Below, in pieces: positions 23,877 to 33,890 of a stretch of DNA of 64,000 nucleotides. This DNA comes from Parabacteroides merdae ATCC 43184. Its GTDB lineage: Bacteria > Bacteroidota > Bacteroidia > Bacteroidales > Tannerellaceae. The stretch spans positions 496,001 to 560,000 of the forward strand of contig NZ_CP102286.1 of NCBI RefSeq assembly GCF_025151215.1. The letters run 5' to 3'. Within the stretch, counting starts at the first letter, position 1; each line of letters opens with the position of its first letter. The position numbers and the translations under genes are program-made. Below the pieces are notes generated by a model. That model saw only the letters and a program-made list of their open reading frames with translations. It was not told the origin of the DNA and made no database searches.

Positions 23877-26800
23877 ATGAAAAGGTTCTTTTGGGTTCTT
23901 TTTGTGATGTCCTTATGGGGACATTTGCTGATGGCGCAGGAAAAGGCTGTGTCAGGTATCGTAGTTTCTACCGAAGACGGCTTGCCGATGATCGGGGTGG
24001 CTGTCGTAGACAAGCAGACGATGAATGGCGTAACCACCAACGAAAAAGGAGAGTTTTCGATGACCGTTTCTCCTCGTACGAAAACACTGCATCTCTCTTA
24101 CTTGGGATATAAGACAAAGGAAGTCACCATTTCCGGCCGTAGCATGAAGATCGAAATGGAGCCGGACATGGTAGCTATCGACGAGGTGATGGTTGTTGCT
24201 TATGGTACAGGAAAGAAGTCGACCTTTACAGGATCGGCCAGCGTGGTCAAAAAAGAATCGCTGGAGAAGATCAAAGCATCCAATGTAACCCAGGCTTTGC
24301 AAGGGCAAAGCAGCGGTGTGCAGGTGTTGAACAATTCCGGTGAGCCGGGCGAAGATGCGACGATCATGATCCGTGGTATCGGTTCCATGAACGCATCCAG
24401 CTCTCCGCTTTATGTGGTCGACGGAACGGCTTATGACGGATACCTGAATGCTATCAACCCGAACGACATCGAGTCCATGACTATTCTGAAAGATGCCTCG
24501 GCCACCGCTTTGTACGGCTCTCGCGCAGCCAATGGGGTCGTGATGATCACAACGCGTAAGGGCGCAAGCGAGAAAGGGCAGATCAATTTCCGTTCAACTT
24601 GGGGATTCTCCAGTTTGGCTGTAGGGTTGCCGGATCAACTGTCACCAGACCAACTATCGCAATTGACTTGGCGTGCTTTGTATAATGGCTATCTGGATTC
24701 AGGTTATCGGGACGAAGATTCCCGTTCCTATGCGTCTTATTATGTGATGGGTGAGTTCGGTAATAACCCTTATAACATTGATATGCCGGTCGGGACAGAT
24801 GGGAAGATGGATCCCGATGCCAAGTTGAATTATTGGGGAGATTGGAGAAACGCTTTGTTGAAATCCCGTCTGCGTCAGGAATATACGATAGACTTCAGTG
24901 GTAAGAATAAAAAAGCCGACTACTTTATATCAGCCGGTTACCTGAACGATAAAGGTGTATTTTCTATCCAGCGTTTCGAACGCTATTCAACACGGGCAAA
25001 CTTGAATTATAATGTAAACAAATGGTTGAAGGTCGGAACCAACATCAGTTTGTCTCATAGCGTGCGCGAAGGGTCTGCCAGTGATCAGACTGTATGGCTT
25101 TTGCGTACGATGCCGACAGTGTATCCTATTTATGAATGGGACAGTGCGACGAATGCCTACAGATTGGACAAGAACGGCAATCGTATTTTTGACTACGGAA
25201 ACTACCGTACATCCTGGAGTGGGACTAACCCGTTGGCTGATGATACCTATAACAAGTCTCCTTGGACACATGACGATGTTTCCAATCGTACCTATTTTGA
25301 AATAACATTCATCCCGGGATTGAAGTGGCGTACCAATTTCAGCGTGGATTTTTATCAGTATAATTATGATGGCTATGTAAACAGCGAATATGGCTTTGCT
25401 GCCGGTTATAAAGGTTCAGCCTATAAGGAAAGTGACCGGAATCTTTCTTATACGATCAACAACCTGGTGACTTATGAGAAATCTTTCGGGGATCATTCTT
25501 TGTCCGTTTTATTGGGACAGGAAGCCTATGCCTTGGAATATAAGTTGTTATCTGCCGAAAAGCAGGGATTTCCTTTTCCTGGTGTTACGGAGATCGGTTC
25601 GGCAGCCGTGATGAGCAGCATGAATTCTTACACCGACAAATACCGTCTGTTAAGCTGGTTGAGCCGTGTCGAATATGATTATAAAGACCGTTATTACATT
25701 TCCGGTAGCTTCCGTACGGACGGCTCTTCCCGTTTTCATCCCGATAATCGTTGGGGGCAATTCTGGTCTTTAGGTGGTTCATGGAGAATATCCAATGAAG
25801 AATTCATGAAACCTTATAGTTCCTGGTTGGATAATTTGAAACTGAAAGCCAGTTATGGTGCTGTCGGTAATGATAACTTGGGGACTTATTATGCTTATCA
25901 AGGTTTGTATGCGACAGGCATGAACAACTACCGGGATCCAGGTGTTATGGTCAGCCGTTTGTCAAACAAGGATTTGAAATGGGAGACGAATTTGCAGTTC
26001 AATGTCGGGTTGGATTTTGCCGTGTTCAATAAGCTGAGCGGTAGTGTCGAGTGGTTCAGCCGTAAGTCTAAAGACCTGTTGTTTACATTGCCGATGGCTC
26101 CGTCTACCGGCATGAGCGGTATTGACCGTAATATCGGTGACGTTAAGAACCAGGGTGTCGAATTCTCTTTGAATTATGCTGCCATATCCAATAAAGATTT
26201 TAAATGGACCATCGATTTGAACGGGACATCTTATAAGAACCGTATAACCAAGTTGCCGCAGGCCGAAGTCAATGCCGGTGTCTTCAAATGGCGTGAAGGT
26301 GAATCCCGCTATAATTTCTGGGGAATCGAGTATGCAGGTGTGAACCCTGAAACCGGAAACGACCAATATTGGAAAACGATTTACGAAACAAACGACAAAG
26401 GAGAAAAAGTCGTGAAGGAACGGGTAAAGACCGAAAATTATAATGAGGTGACAAGCGACAGCCAGCAGAAATATCTGGGCGATGCCATTCCAAAATTGTT
26501 TGGAGGCTTTACCAATAACTTCTCATATAAAGGCATCGACCTTTCTTTCATGATCTATTACAGTATCGGCGGCAAGCTGTATGACAGCGACTATGCGCAA
26601 TCCATGTATTACCGGAGAGGCTATAGCATGCACCCGGATATGTTGGATTCTTGGACTCCTGAAAATCCGAATGCCGAGTTCCCTCGCTTGACCACCTACT
26701 ATAATTATGCGAATTATATGAGTTCCTATACTTCCAAATTTATTTTCAACAACTCTTTTGCGAGGTTGAGGAATATGACGTTGGGATACACGTTGCCTAA

Positions 26801-26981
26801 AAATTTCACGAAGAAGTTCCAGGTCAATTCATTACGCTTGTTCGTCCAGGGGGATAACTTGGTTACGATTGGTAGTGCAGCCCGTCGTGGTACGGACCCG
26901 GAACAAAGCATATCCGGAACGACCGCCAACCGGTTCCCGGTGACGAAGTCCGTTTCATTCGGTCTGCAACTTAATTTGTAA
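23877..26981 (+). CDS. SusC/RagA family TonB-linked outer membrane protein
   Basis: A 1034-residue TonB-dependent transporter of SusC type. In order: signal peptide (residues 1-22, ending LMAQ), carboxypeptidase-like regulatory domain (KAVSGIVVSTEDGLPMIGVAVV to about 95), plug domain (LEKIKASNVTQALQGQSSGVQV, PLYVVDGTAYDG, LKDASATALYGSRAANGVVMITT) and a beta-barrel ending in QLNL. It imports a glycan or peptide ligand with its SusD partner, energised by TonB. The ATG at 23877 gives a clean signal peptide. Expression should depend on the orientation of the 23517-23754 segment. No hydrolase gene is linked, so the ligand is unknown. Confidence 0.96.
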   Translation: MKRFFWVLFVMSLWGHLLMAQEKAVSGIVVSTEDGLPMIGVAVVDKQTMNGVTTNEKGEFSMTVSPRTKTLHLSYLGYKTKEVTISGRSMKIEMEPDMVAIDEVMVVAYGTGKKSTFTGSASVVKKESLEKIKASNVTQALQGQSSGVQVLNNSGEPGEDATIMIRGIGSMNASSSPLYVVDGTAYDGYLNAINPNDIESMTILKDASATALYGSRAANGVVMITTRKGASEKGQINFRSTWGFSSLAVGLPDQLSPDQLSQLTWRALYNGYLDSGYRDEDSRSYASYYVMGEFGNNPYNIDMPVGTDGKMDPDAKLNYWGDWRNALLKSRLRQEYTIDFSGKNKKADYFISAGYLNDKGVFSIQRFERYSTRANLNYNVNKWLKVGTNISLSHSVREGSASDQTVWLLRTMPTVYPIYEWDSATNAYRLDKNGNRIFDYGNYRTSWSGTNPLADDTYNKSPWTHDDVSNRTYFEITFIPGLKWRTNFSVDFYQYNYDGYVNSEYGFAAGYKGSAYKESDRNLSYTINNLVTYEKSFGDHSLSVLLGQEAYALEYKLLSAEKQGFPFPGVTEIGSAAVMSSMNSYTDKYRLLSWLSRVEYDYKDRYYISGSFRTDGSSRFHPDNRWGQFWSLGGSWRISNEEFMKPYSSWLDNLKLKASYGAVGNDNLGTYYAYQGLYATGMNNYRDPGVMVSRLSNKDLKWETNLQFNVGLDFAVFNKLSGSVEWFSRKSKDLLFTLPMAPSTGMSGIDRNIGDVKNQGVEFSLNYAAISNKDFKWTIDLNGTSYKNRITKLPQAEVNAGVFKWREGESRYNFWGIEYAGVNPETGNDQYWKTIYETNDKGEKVVKERVKTENYNEVTSDSQQKYLGDAIPKLFGGFTNNFSYKGIDLSFMIYYSIGGKLYDSDYAQSMYYRRGYSMHPDMLDSWTPENPNAEFPRLTTYYNYANYMSSYTSKFIFNNSFARLRNMTLGYTLPKNFTKKFQVNSLRLFVQGDNLVTIGSAARRGTDPEQSISGTTANRFPVTKSVSFGLQLNL

Positions 26982-26998
26982 GAAGTCTAATTAAATAA

Positions 26999-28510
26999 AT
27001 GATGAAGAATATGAAATCAAAGAACTATATATTGTCGGTTTTGGCTATAGGTCTCATGACGGGAAGTATGGTTTCCTGTAGTGATTTTTTGGATACGAAA
27101 CCATCGACATCTGTCGATGATACGGATGTCTTTCAAACAACTTCCGGCGCACAGTCTGCTTTGAATGGTTGTTACTATCAAATGCGTGCCTATGGTAGCG
27201 GGGGAGCTAACCGGGGTGACGACTACGGTATACCTTCTATCCAGATGATTTCGGACATGTGCGGTGAAGATGTGATGAATAATGGTAGTGGATGGTATTT
27301 ATATAACTATAATTATTGGGGAGAAACTCAAGCTAATATATTCCGTACAGATCAGTTGTGGACCTTCCATTACCGGTTGGTCAATAACTTGAATTCCGTA
27401 ATCACTTATGTCGATGATTCGGAAGGCGAAGATATGGATAAGCAATATATCAAAGGGCAGGCTTTGGCTTTGCGCGGATGGGCCTATTTCGATTTGGCCC
27501 GCTTGTATCAGCAGACTTATGCTATCGCAAAGGACATGCCGGGAGTTCCTATTTATACGGAACCGACTGTAGACGGTACACAAGGTAAACCGCGTGGAAC
27601 GTTGGAAGAAACCTATCAGCAGATCTTGTCAGACCTGACGACTGCCGAATCGATGTTGGAGGGCTTTGTTCGTAGTTCCAGCTATCCGAACGTGTTTGAC
27701 CAAACGGTTGTACAAGGTGTTTTGTCTCAAGTCTATCAAGTAATGAATAACTGGGCGAAATCGGAAGAATATGCTAAAAAGGTGCTGGCGGTTTATCCTT
27801 TGACGACTGCAGAAGAGTATGCAAATGGATTTAATGACCATCTTACCAAATCTTGGATTTGGGGAATTAAACAGACGGAAGAGCAGAATATGGGCGACTA
27901 TTCTCCTTTTGCTATGTGGTACAACGGTGATCGTAAATGTTGGACTTTTGCAGGCTTTATCCTCTCTGATCAGTTTGTGGATTTGTTTGACGAAGATGAT
28001 ATTCGCTTCAAACAGTTCGAGAATTGGTCTACGGGTTCTGGCCAGACGAAAAAAGAATTCTGGATTTCTCATAAGTTCAGGGATAATGAGGACTGCCGCG
28101 GATCGATGGTTGTCATGCGTTCCGACGAAATGTTGCTGAATGCGGCGGAAGCTTGTGCGCACCAGGGAAAAGATACGGAAGCGAAAGCGCTATTGTGGCA
28201 GCTTCAGGACTTGCGTAATGCCAAGCGTACGGAAGCAAGTGGCGATGAACTGATCGAAGCTATTTTAAAAGAAAGAAGAAAAGAACTCTATGGAGAAGGT
28301 TTTTCTTTGTTTGATATGCTTCGGACGCAGAAGGGCCTGGAACGAACCGGTAACCATATGGACTGGGGGGGCTTGATCACGTTGCCCGCCAAATCATGGC
28401 GTTTCATCTTCCAGTTGCCGGGAGCCGAAATGAAGAACAACAAATCTTTAGTCGATGAAATCTGGCCGGCCGGTGACCAGAATCCGTTTGACGGGGTCTA
28501 TGAACCGTGA
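26999..28510 (+). CDS. SusD/RagB family nutrient-binding lipoprotein
   Basis: A 503-residue surface lipoprotein. The signal peptide ends in the lipobox SMVSC (Cys27), followed by the family start SDFLDTKPST. TPR-like helices follow, with GQALALRGWAYFDLARLYQQTY (about 155-175) and the C-terminal ERRKELYGEGFSLFDMLR typical of SusD. It forms the lid of the SusC transporter and binds ligand at the cell surface. It starts 17 bp after susC and is certainly co-transcribed, so it shares the phase-variable promoter. A hairpin at 28599-28658 may end the transcript. Confidence 0.96.
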   Translation: MMKNMKSKNYILSVLAIGLMTGSMVSCSDFLDTKPSTSVDDTDVFQTTSGAQSALNGCYYQMRAYGSGGANRGDDYGIPSIQMISDMCGEDVMNNGSGWYLYNYNYWGETQANIFRTDQLWTFHYRLVNNLNSVITYVDDSEGEDMDKQYIKGQALALRGWAYFDLARLYQQTYAIAKDMPGVPIYTEPTVDGTQGKPRGTLEETYQQILSDLTTAESMLEGFVRSSSYPNVFDQTVVQGVLSQVYQVMNNWAKSEEYAKKVLAVYPLTTAEEYANGFNDHLTKSWIWGIKQTEEQNMGDYSPFAMWYNGDRKCWTFAGFILSDQFVDLFDEDDIRFKQFENWSTGSGQTKKEFWISHKFRDNEDCRGSMVVMRSDEMLLNAAEACAHQGKDTEAKALLWQLQDLRNAKRTEASGDELIEAILKERRKELYGEGFSLFDMLRTQKGLERTGNHMDWGGLITLPAKSWRFIFQLPGAEMKNNKSLVDEIWPAGDQNPFDGVYEP

Positions 28511-28851
28511 GATTTTGGGCGGTATGTCGGAGCTACCTCCTTCTTGGTCAAAGCGATGACATACATAGTCGATGATTAAAGGAGGATTTGTATTCCCATG
28601 ATCACCGGCCTACATTTGCAGGAACGCAGGCCGCCGTTTATAGGAACGCAGGCTGGTGATTGCAGGAACGTCGGGAGACATTCCTTACGGGATTTGACAC
28701 AATTGGCACATTTGACATCGGTTTGCTAAACTATATATAGGTAATAATATATATTCAGGTATATATATACCTACATAGGTATATTAAATAATTAATTATT
28801 TATCTCGCGTATATATATTTCTACAACCCCATGTCAAATGTGCCAAATGTG
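28511..28851. repeat. Intergenic repeats between susD and the DMT gene
   Basis: No gene seen. It holds three copies of a GGAACGcaGG-type unit (28617-28675), a hairpin ATCACCGGCCT / AGGCTGGTGAT (28599-28609, 28648-28658), and a 24-bp inverted repeat (28695-28718 and 28831-28854, one mismatch; core CAAATGTGCCAA) around a 112-bp very AT-rich stretch with internal palindromes such as AGGTATATATATACCT. The right arm includes the stop codon of the DMT gene. Confidence 0.75.
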
Positions 28852-29772
28852 TCATCGTTTCCCTTTCTCCATGTCTTCCCGGCTTTTGCTCTGTGTCACG
28901 AGATAAACACCTGTGAAGACCAAGACAGCCGACAGGACTTTCTGCCAGGAAAGGGTGTCCTGGCCGATCATGACGGCAATGAACGAGGCGACGATCGGCT
29001 GCACGTAGTTGTACATGCTGACTGTTGTCGGGCGGATTCTCTTCAACGACATCGGGATGAGCAGGTAGGGGAGGAACGTCGCCCCGAAGAGGACGTAGAA
29101 GATCGCGCCCAGTTCCGTGAAGTCCCAAACCTCCCGGTGGAAAGCGGGAGCGTCGAGCACATGCCGGAAGGTGAAGGGGACCAGCGTCAGTGTCGTGAAG
29201 AGGAACATCCATTTCATCATCGTGACCGATGAATAGCGCAGGGAGAGCGGTTTCGACAGAACCAGGTAGATGGCATACATCAACCCGCTGACGATCATCA
29301 TCATGTCACCGTCGAGGCTGCTGATGCTGTCGATGGCATGCGTGGAGCTGAAGACAAGCAGCAGGCCGCCACTGACCCCCATGAACACACCGAACGACTT
29401 CTTCCGGGTGATCGGCTCCTTCAGTATGACGGCGGCCAGCAGCAGGACGAAGATCGGCACGGCGGTGGCGATGATGGAGGCGTCGACTGGAGAAGAACGG
29501 TTCAGCCCGACGATGAACAATCCCTGATTGATTCCCACTCCGCAAAGGGCGCATACAAAAAGCATCCCCAAGTCTTTCAACGGCACTTTCTCTTTTACCG
29601 TGAAGAGAGACACGATCCAGAACATCACACAGGCGAAAGCCATGCGCATGATCGTAAGACCTTCGGGGGGAACGTGTGCCGGCAGCAGATATTTGGATAT
29701 CGGCATGTTGACGGCAAACAGGATATTGGTTATCAATATCAGGATGTGACCTTTCAGTTTCTCGCTGTTCAT
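28852..29772 (-). CDS. EamA/DMT family transporter
   Basis: A 306-residue inner membrane protein with ten membrane segments arranged as two EamA repeats (about 8-140 and 158-295). Typical family residues are NMPISKYLLPAHVPPEGLTIMRMAFA in repeat one and PIVASFIAVMIGQDTLSWQKVLSAVLVFTGVYLVT in repeat two. It likely exports or imports a small metabolite such as an amino acid; the substrate cannot be inferred. It lies 11 bp downstream of fbp on the same strand and its stop codon falls within a 24-bp inverted repeat. Confidence 0.92.
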   Translation of the reverse strand: MNSEKLKGHILILITNILFAVNMPISKYLLPAHVPPEGLTIMRMAFACVMFWIVSLFTVKEKVPLKDLGMLFVCALCGVGINQGLFIVGLNRSSPVDASIIATAVPIFVLLLAAVILKEPITRKKSFGVFMGVSGGLLLVFSSTHAIDSISSLDGDMMMIVSGLMYAIYLVLSKPLSLRYSSVTMMKWMFLFTTLTLVPFTFRHVLDAPAFHREVWDFTELGAIFYVLFGATFLPYLLIPMSLKRIRPTTVSMYNYVQPIVASFIAVMIGQDTLSWQKVLSAVLVFTGVYLVTQSKSREDMEKGKR

Positions 29773-29783
29773 GACAAGTGTTC

Positions 29784-31781
29784 TTATTTATAACGCTCTT
29801 TTTCCTTGATAAACCCGTTGCGGAACGCGTAAAGGAGTTTTTCGAGATCATGGATCTGTTGTTGCAGGTCCGCCCCCTTGTCTGTGTCCTTGACCATCTG
29901 GCGGTGGGAGTTCAGTTCGACGACGATGGTGGTCGAACGGATGTCTTTGCCCTCCTTGATGGCCTGGTCGGTCGACAGGAACGGTTCGTGCTGTACAAGC
30001 TGGAAGCCGCGCGAATGGTAGACCAGGGTATAACCTGCAATGCCTGTCTCCGGGTGGTAGGCTTTGGAGAAGCCGCCGTCGATGACAAGCAGTTTCCCGT
30101 TTGCCTTGATCGGGTTCTCGCCTTTGATGGAGCGTACGGGGACATGTCCGTTGATGATGTGGCGGTGCCGGCCGGTGACGCCGAACTCGTCCAGCAGCAT
30201 GTCGCAGACCGATTCTTCTTCCCGGAGGGAATAGTAGGCGCCTTTTTCCTCCTTCTGCACCGATTTGTCGTCGATGAAGCAGCGTTCGAAAGTCGCCATC
30301 CGGCTCTTGTCGAAGAGAGGGGAGTCCTTGCCTTCCCAAAGATACCAGATGTAATCCATCGCGAAGTCCTTCTCCGGGCTGTCGTCGGCATCGAAATAGG
30401 CGGTGCGCACCAGCTGGTCCACTTTATCCAGCAGGGCTTTGCCCTTATATTCCGTTCCTTCGATACGGATCGCCTTGAGCGTGCCGTCCGGGTTCATCGG
30501 GACGGAGGCGTGGAAGAGCAGGTTGGAGTTGCAGACCTGGTACATGCTGCCGTGCGTGAACAGACAGCGCATGTGCTTTTTCAGTTTCTCGCTACATTCG
30601 AACGAGTGCTTGATGCGCCGCATCAGTTCTTCTTCTTCGATCGAAAGGGCATAGGGGTCCTTGGCATTGAGAGTCGGCCAGTTCTTGTCTTTCAACTCGT
30701 ATTCCTTTCCTTCGATACGGATCGTCCCGCGGTGGAGGTCGATATGGTGGAGCAACAGGCGGTCGTCCATCCCGAATTCCGGACGGCGACGGATGATCTC
30801 GCCTTCCAGCTTGAACTGTATGATCGTGATCGCCTTGTGCATGCGGGCGATCAGTTGGGTTGTCTTTTCATCGAAGGTCGCATCCGACGCGTTCGTACGC
30901 GGGATGAACAGTTCGCAGGGGTCGTCTCCATAGACTTCCATGGCGAATGTCGCCAAGGGCAGGAGGTTGATGCCATAGCCGTCTTCAAGGGTTGCCAGAT
31001 TGCCGTAGCGCATGCACATGCGGATCACGTTGGCGATGCTCCCCGCGTTGCCGGCGGCGGCCCCCATCCAGAGGATGTCGTGGTTGCCCCACTGGATGTC
31101 GAAGTTATGGTAGTTGCAAAGCGTGTCCATGATGATGTGGGCGCCCGGCCCGCGGTCGTAGATGTCGCCGATGATGTGCAGCAGGTCGATCGTCAGGCGT
31201 TGGATCAGGTTGCACATGGCGATGATGAAGTCATTGGCCCGGCCGGTCGAGATGATCGTGTTGATGATCTGGTCCACATAGGCGGACTTGTTCGGCTCGT
31301 CGCTCGACTCGTGGAGCAGTTCCTGGATGATGTAGGAGAACTCCTTCGGCAGGGCCTTGCGCACTTTCGAGCGCGTGTATTTGGACGAAACGTTCCGGCA
31401 GACGCGTACCAGTTGGTTCAGTGTGATCAGATACCAGTCGTCCAGGTCTTTTTCGCGTTGCCGGATCAGTTCCAGTTTTTGTTCCGGATAGTAGATCAGC
31501 GTGCAAAGCTCCTTCTTCTCGAAGTCGCGCAGCGTGTTGCTGAATATCTCGTTCACTTTGCGCTTGATCGCACCGGAGGCATTTTTCAGCACATGGTTGA
31601 AAGCCTGGTGCTCGCCGTGGATGTCGGACAGGAAATGCTCCGTCCCTTTCGGCAGGTTCAGGATGGCCTCCAGGTTGATGATTTCCGTGCTGGCGTCTGC
31701 CACCGTCGGAAAGCTGCGTGCCAGCAGCGTCAGGTAGCGCAGGTCGTTTAATACGTGTTCTGCTGTTATATCTTTAGTCAT
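29784..31781 (-). CDS. fbp: Fructose-1,6-bisphosphatase class III
   Basis: A 665-residue class III FBPase, the Firmicutes/Bacteroidetes type. It hydrolyses fructose 1,6-bisphosphate in gluconeogenesis. The calcineurin-like metal motifs are FLSDIHGEH (about residues 49-57), IIGDIYDRGPGAH and IQWGNHDILWMGA, with the conserved C-terminal HIINGHVPVR and GENPIKANGKLLVIDGGF. Length is normal. It stands between the MATE gene (3 bp upstream) and the DMT transporter (11 bp downstream), so the three form a minus-strand run. The strong codon bias produces a long but false open frame on the opposite strand. Confidence 0.97.
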   Translation of the reverse strand: MTKDITAEHVLNDLRYLTLLARSFPTVADASTEIINLEAILNLPKGTEHFLSDIHGEHQAFNHVLKNASGAIKRKVNEIFSNTLRDFEKKELCTLIYYPEQKLELIRQREKDLDDWYLITLNQLVRVCRNVSSKYTRSKVRKALPKEFSYIIQELLHESSDEPNKSAYVDQIINTIISTGRANDFIIAMCNLIQRLTIDLLHIIGDIYDRGPGAHIIMDTLCNYHNFDIQWGNHDILWMGAAAGNAGSIANVIRMCMRYGNLATLEDGYGINLLPLATFAMEVYGDDPCELFIPRTNASDATFDEKTTQLIARMHKAITIIQFKLEGEIIRRRPEFGMDDRLLLHHIDLHRGTIRIEGKEYELKDKNWPTLNAKDPYALSIEEEELMRRIKHSFECSEKLKKHMRCLFTHGSMYQVCNSNLLFHASVPMNPDGTLKAIRIEGTEYKGKALLDKVDQLVRTAYFDADDSPEKDFAMDYIWYLWEGKDSPLFDKSRMATFERCFIDDKSVQKEEKGAYYSLREEESVCDMLLDEFGVTGRHRHIINGHVPVRSIKGENPIKANGKLLVIDGGFSKAYHPETGIAGYTLVYHSRGFQLVQHEPFLSTDQAIKEGKDIRSTTIVVELNSHRQMVKDTDKGADLQQQIHDLEKLLYAFRNGFIKEKERYK

Positions 31782-31784
31782 ACC

Positions 31785-33122
31785 CTATTTTTTTATTGTC
31801 AATCGATTGAAACGTCTCCAAAGTAACAGTCCGAGCGTGGTCAGGCTGATCGGGAAGCCGCACCAGATGCCGATGGCTCCCCAACCAAAAGTGAACCCGC
31901 ACAGGTAACCGATGGGAAGTGCCAGTCCGAAGTGGCAGAAGAAAGCCATATAAGCCATGTATTTGACATCCGAGATGCCTCGCAGAGCGTTGGCGAAGAG
32001 GATTTGCAGCCCGTCGCCTGCCTGATACAGGATCACTGACCAGGCGAGCAGGGCGACCAGTTCGACCACCTCTTTTTCCGGAGTGATGATATATCCCATG
32101 ATGTTACGGAAAATCCCGATCAGGAGAACAACGATGGCTGCCGTCCCCATGACCAGATGCAGGCCGGCAAAAGATGCGTGCCGTATGGCAGGCCAGTCGT
32201 TCCGGCCCCGGAAGTTGCTTACCCGTATGGTAACCGCCGCCGCTATGCCGTAATAGACCATGAAGCCGAGCGTGGTGATCACGCCTGCCACTTGGTGGGC
32301 GGCGAGTGCCGTGCTTCCCAGCCACCCCATCATGATGACACTCAGACTAAACGAGCCTGTCTCGACTCCCATCTGGAAGCCGACCGGCAGGCCGAGGCGG
32401 ACCAGGTTGCCTATGTTCGCCCGGTTGACTGTCCCTTTCTTGAACCCTTCCCTGTAAAGTTTGTAACGGGAATGCTTGGCAAACAGGACGCAGAATATCC
32501 CGAATGTCAGGATACGGCTGGCGAGTGTCGAGATACCGGCTCCGGTAAGCCCAAGTTCAGGGCATCCGAAGTTGCCGTATATAAGCAAGTAGTTCCCGAT
32601 GATGTTGAGCACGTTGGCTCCTAACATGACGCACATCGGGGTGACCGTGTCTGTCGTGCCGTCGCTGAACTGCTTGAACGAGTTGAACAGCATGGCGAAA
32701 ATGACCGAGAAGAGTTGCAGGATATAGTAAGGCACGATATAGGGCATCAACTCTTCCGGCTGCTTCAGGATATGGATGTTCAGAAGCAGTGTCAACATGC
32801 AGAGGCTGAGTAACAATCCCACGATGAGGTTGATACAAAGGCTGTTTTTCAGTGTCTCGCCTGCCTTTGCATATTCTTTCTGCGCAAAATACCCTCCGAT
32901 GATGGGAGTCAGTCCATAGGAAAATCCCATCCCTGCGATGAACACGAGGTTGAAGAAGTTGTTGACAAACGAGGCGGCAGCCAGCTCGGCCGTACTGTGA
33001 TGCCCGACCATGATGTTGTCGGCAAAGCCTACAACAATAATGCCCAGCTGTCCCAACATGATCGGGACACCCAGGCGTATCGTTTCTTTGTAATGTTCCT
33101 TGTAAACCGAAAGTTGCATCAT
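31785..33122 (-). CDS. MATE family efflux transporter
   Basis: A 445-residue, twelve-segment membrane protein with the two-fold MATE layout. Typical sites are VPIMLGQLGIIVVGFADNIMVGHHSTAELAAASFVNNFF in the first half and VRLGLPVGFQMGVETGSFSLSVIMMGWLGSTALAAHQVA in the second. It should expel drugs or metabolites using Na+ or H+. The start overlaps the end of the cyclophilin gene by 4 bp, so translation is coupled. Two adjacent Met codons are possible starts. Confidence 0.94.
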   Translation of the reverse strand: MMQLSVYKEHYKETIRLGVPIMLGQLGIIVVGFADNIMVGHHSTAELAAASFVNNFFNLVFIAGMGFSYGLTPIIGGYFAQKEYAKAGETLKNSLCINLIVGLLLSLCMLTLLLNIHILKQPEELMPYIVPYYILQLFSVIFAMLFNSFKQFSDGTTDTVTPMCVMLGANVLNIIGNYLLIYGNFGCPELGLTGAGISTLASRILTFGIFCVLFAKHSRYKLYREGFKKGTVNRANIGNLVRLGLPVGFQMGVETGSFSLSVIMMGWLGSTALAAHQVAGVITTLGFMVYYGIAAAVTIRVSNFRGRNDWPAIRHASFAGLHLVMGTAAIVVLLIGIFRNIMGYIITPEKEVVELVALLAWSVILYQAGDGLQILFANALRGISDVKYMAYMAFFCHFGLALPIGYLCGFTFGWGAIGIWCGFPISLTTLGLLLWRRFNRLTIKK

Positions 33123-33880
33123 TCCAAAACCTCTACCGACTTAATTACTACATTTTCCGTCGGGCGGTCTTGCTTATTTGTCTTTACTTGTTGGATCGCG
33201 TCTACTACGTCCAGTCCTTCCACCACTTCGCCGTAGACGGTGTACTGGTTGTCAAGGAAGGGCACGCCGCCGATCGTCTTGTAGGTCTCGCGCAGTTCGG
33301 AAGGCATCTTCGTCTCGTCTTTACGCTTTTCGGCCTCCAGTTCGGTCTTGCCGATCAGGGTGTCGCGGAGCACGGCGAGCTCTTCTTTATTGCCGCTGCG
33401 GTAGAGTTCCATGATCTTGGACTTGTTCTCTGTCTGGAGGCGGTTGAAGATGGCCTGTTTCAGGCGTCCTTCCATCTGCTTTTCCATCTGGCCGAGTTCG
33501 GCTTCCGAATATTTCTTGCCTGTGACGATATAGAACTGTGAGGCTGACGATGCTTTTTCCGGGTTCACTTCGTCTCCGGTGCGGGCGGCGCACAAGGCTC
33601 CCTTTTTATGGAAATATTGGGGATAGTTGAACTCTGCCGGAATGGTATAGCCCAAGTCGCCGGCTCCTAACTGCTTGTTCATCGGGGCGTCTTTGGAAGT
33701 GACATCGCCACCTTGTACCATAAAGTCTTTGATGACGCGGTGGAACAGCAGGCCGTCGTATTGTCCGGCTTTTGCCAGCTTGATGAAATTGTCGCGGTGC
33801 TGAGGTGTATCGTTGTATAATTTGAATTTTATCTTTCCGAGTGTGGTGTCCATCACCACTAATGTTTCTTTTGTTTCCAT
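33119..33880 (-). CDS. Cyclophilin-type peptidyl-prolyl isomerase (cytoplasmic form)
   Basis: A 253-residue cyclophilin. The core has TTLGKIKFKLYNDTPQHRDNFIKLA, LFHRVIKDFMVQGGD (active-site Arg in FHRV), ASSASQFYIVTG and FLDNQYTVYGEVVEGLDVVDAIQ. A charged helical insertion of about 75 residues (about 135-205, rich in Lys/Glu) interrupts the C-terminal half. No signal peptide is present, unlike the neighbouring homolog, so it is probably cytoplasmic. It speeds Xaa-Pro isomerisation. It lies 10 bp after the secreted homolog and probably arose by duplication. Confidence 0.94.
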   Translation of the reverse strand: METKETLVVMDTTLGKIKFKLYNDTPQHRDNFIKLAKAGQYDGLLFHRVIKDFMVQGGDVTSKDAPMNKQLGAGDLGYTIPAEFNYPQYFHKKGALCAARTGDEVNPEKASSASQFYIVTGKKYSEAELGQMEKQMEGRLKQAIFNRLQTENKSKIMELYRSGNKEELAVLRDTLIGKTELEAEKRKDETKMPSELRETYKTIGGVPFLDNQYTVYGEVVEGLDVVDAIQQVKTNKQDRPTENVVIKSVEVLE

Positions 33881-33890
33881 TCTTTGTTGT

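Noticed and set aside
28695..28854. Second invertible promoter candidate
   Set aside because: The inverted repeat is between convergent gene ends and contains no TAnnTTTG box on either strand.
29778..31751. A 657-codon open frame on the plus strand opposite fbp
   Set aside because: It is exactly antisense to a well conserved class III FBPase; the openness comes from codon bias. Its translation is Val/Asp/His-rich and resembles no family.
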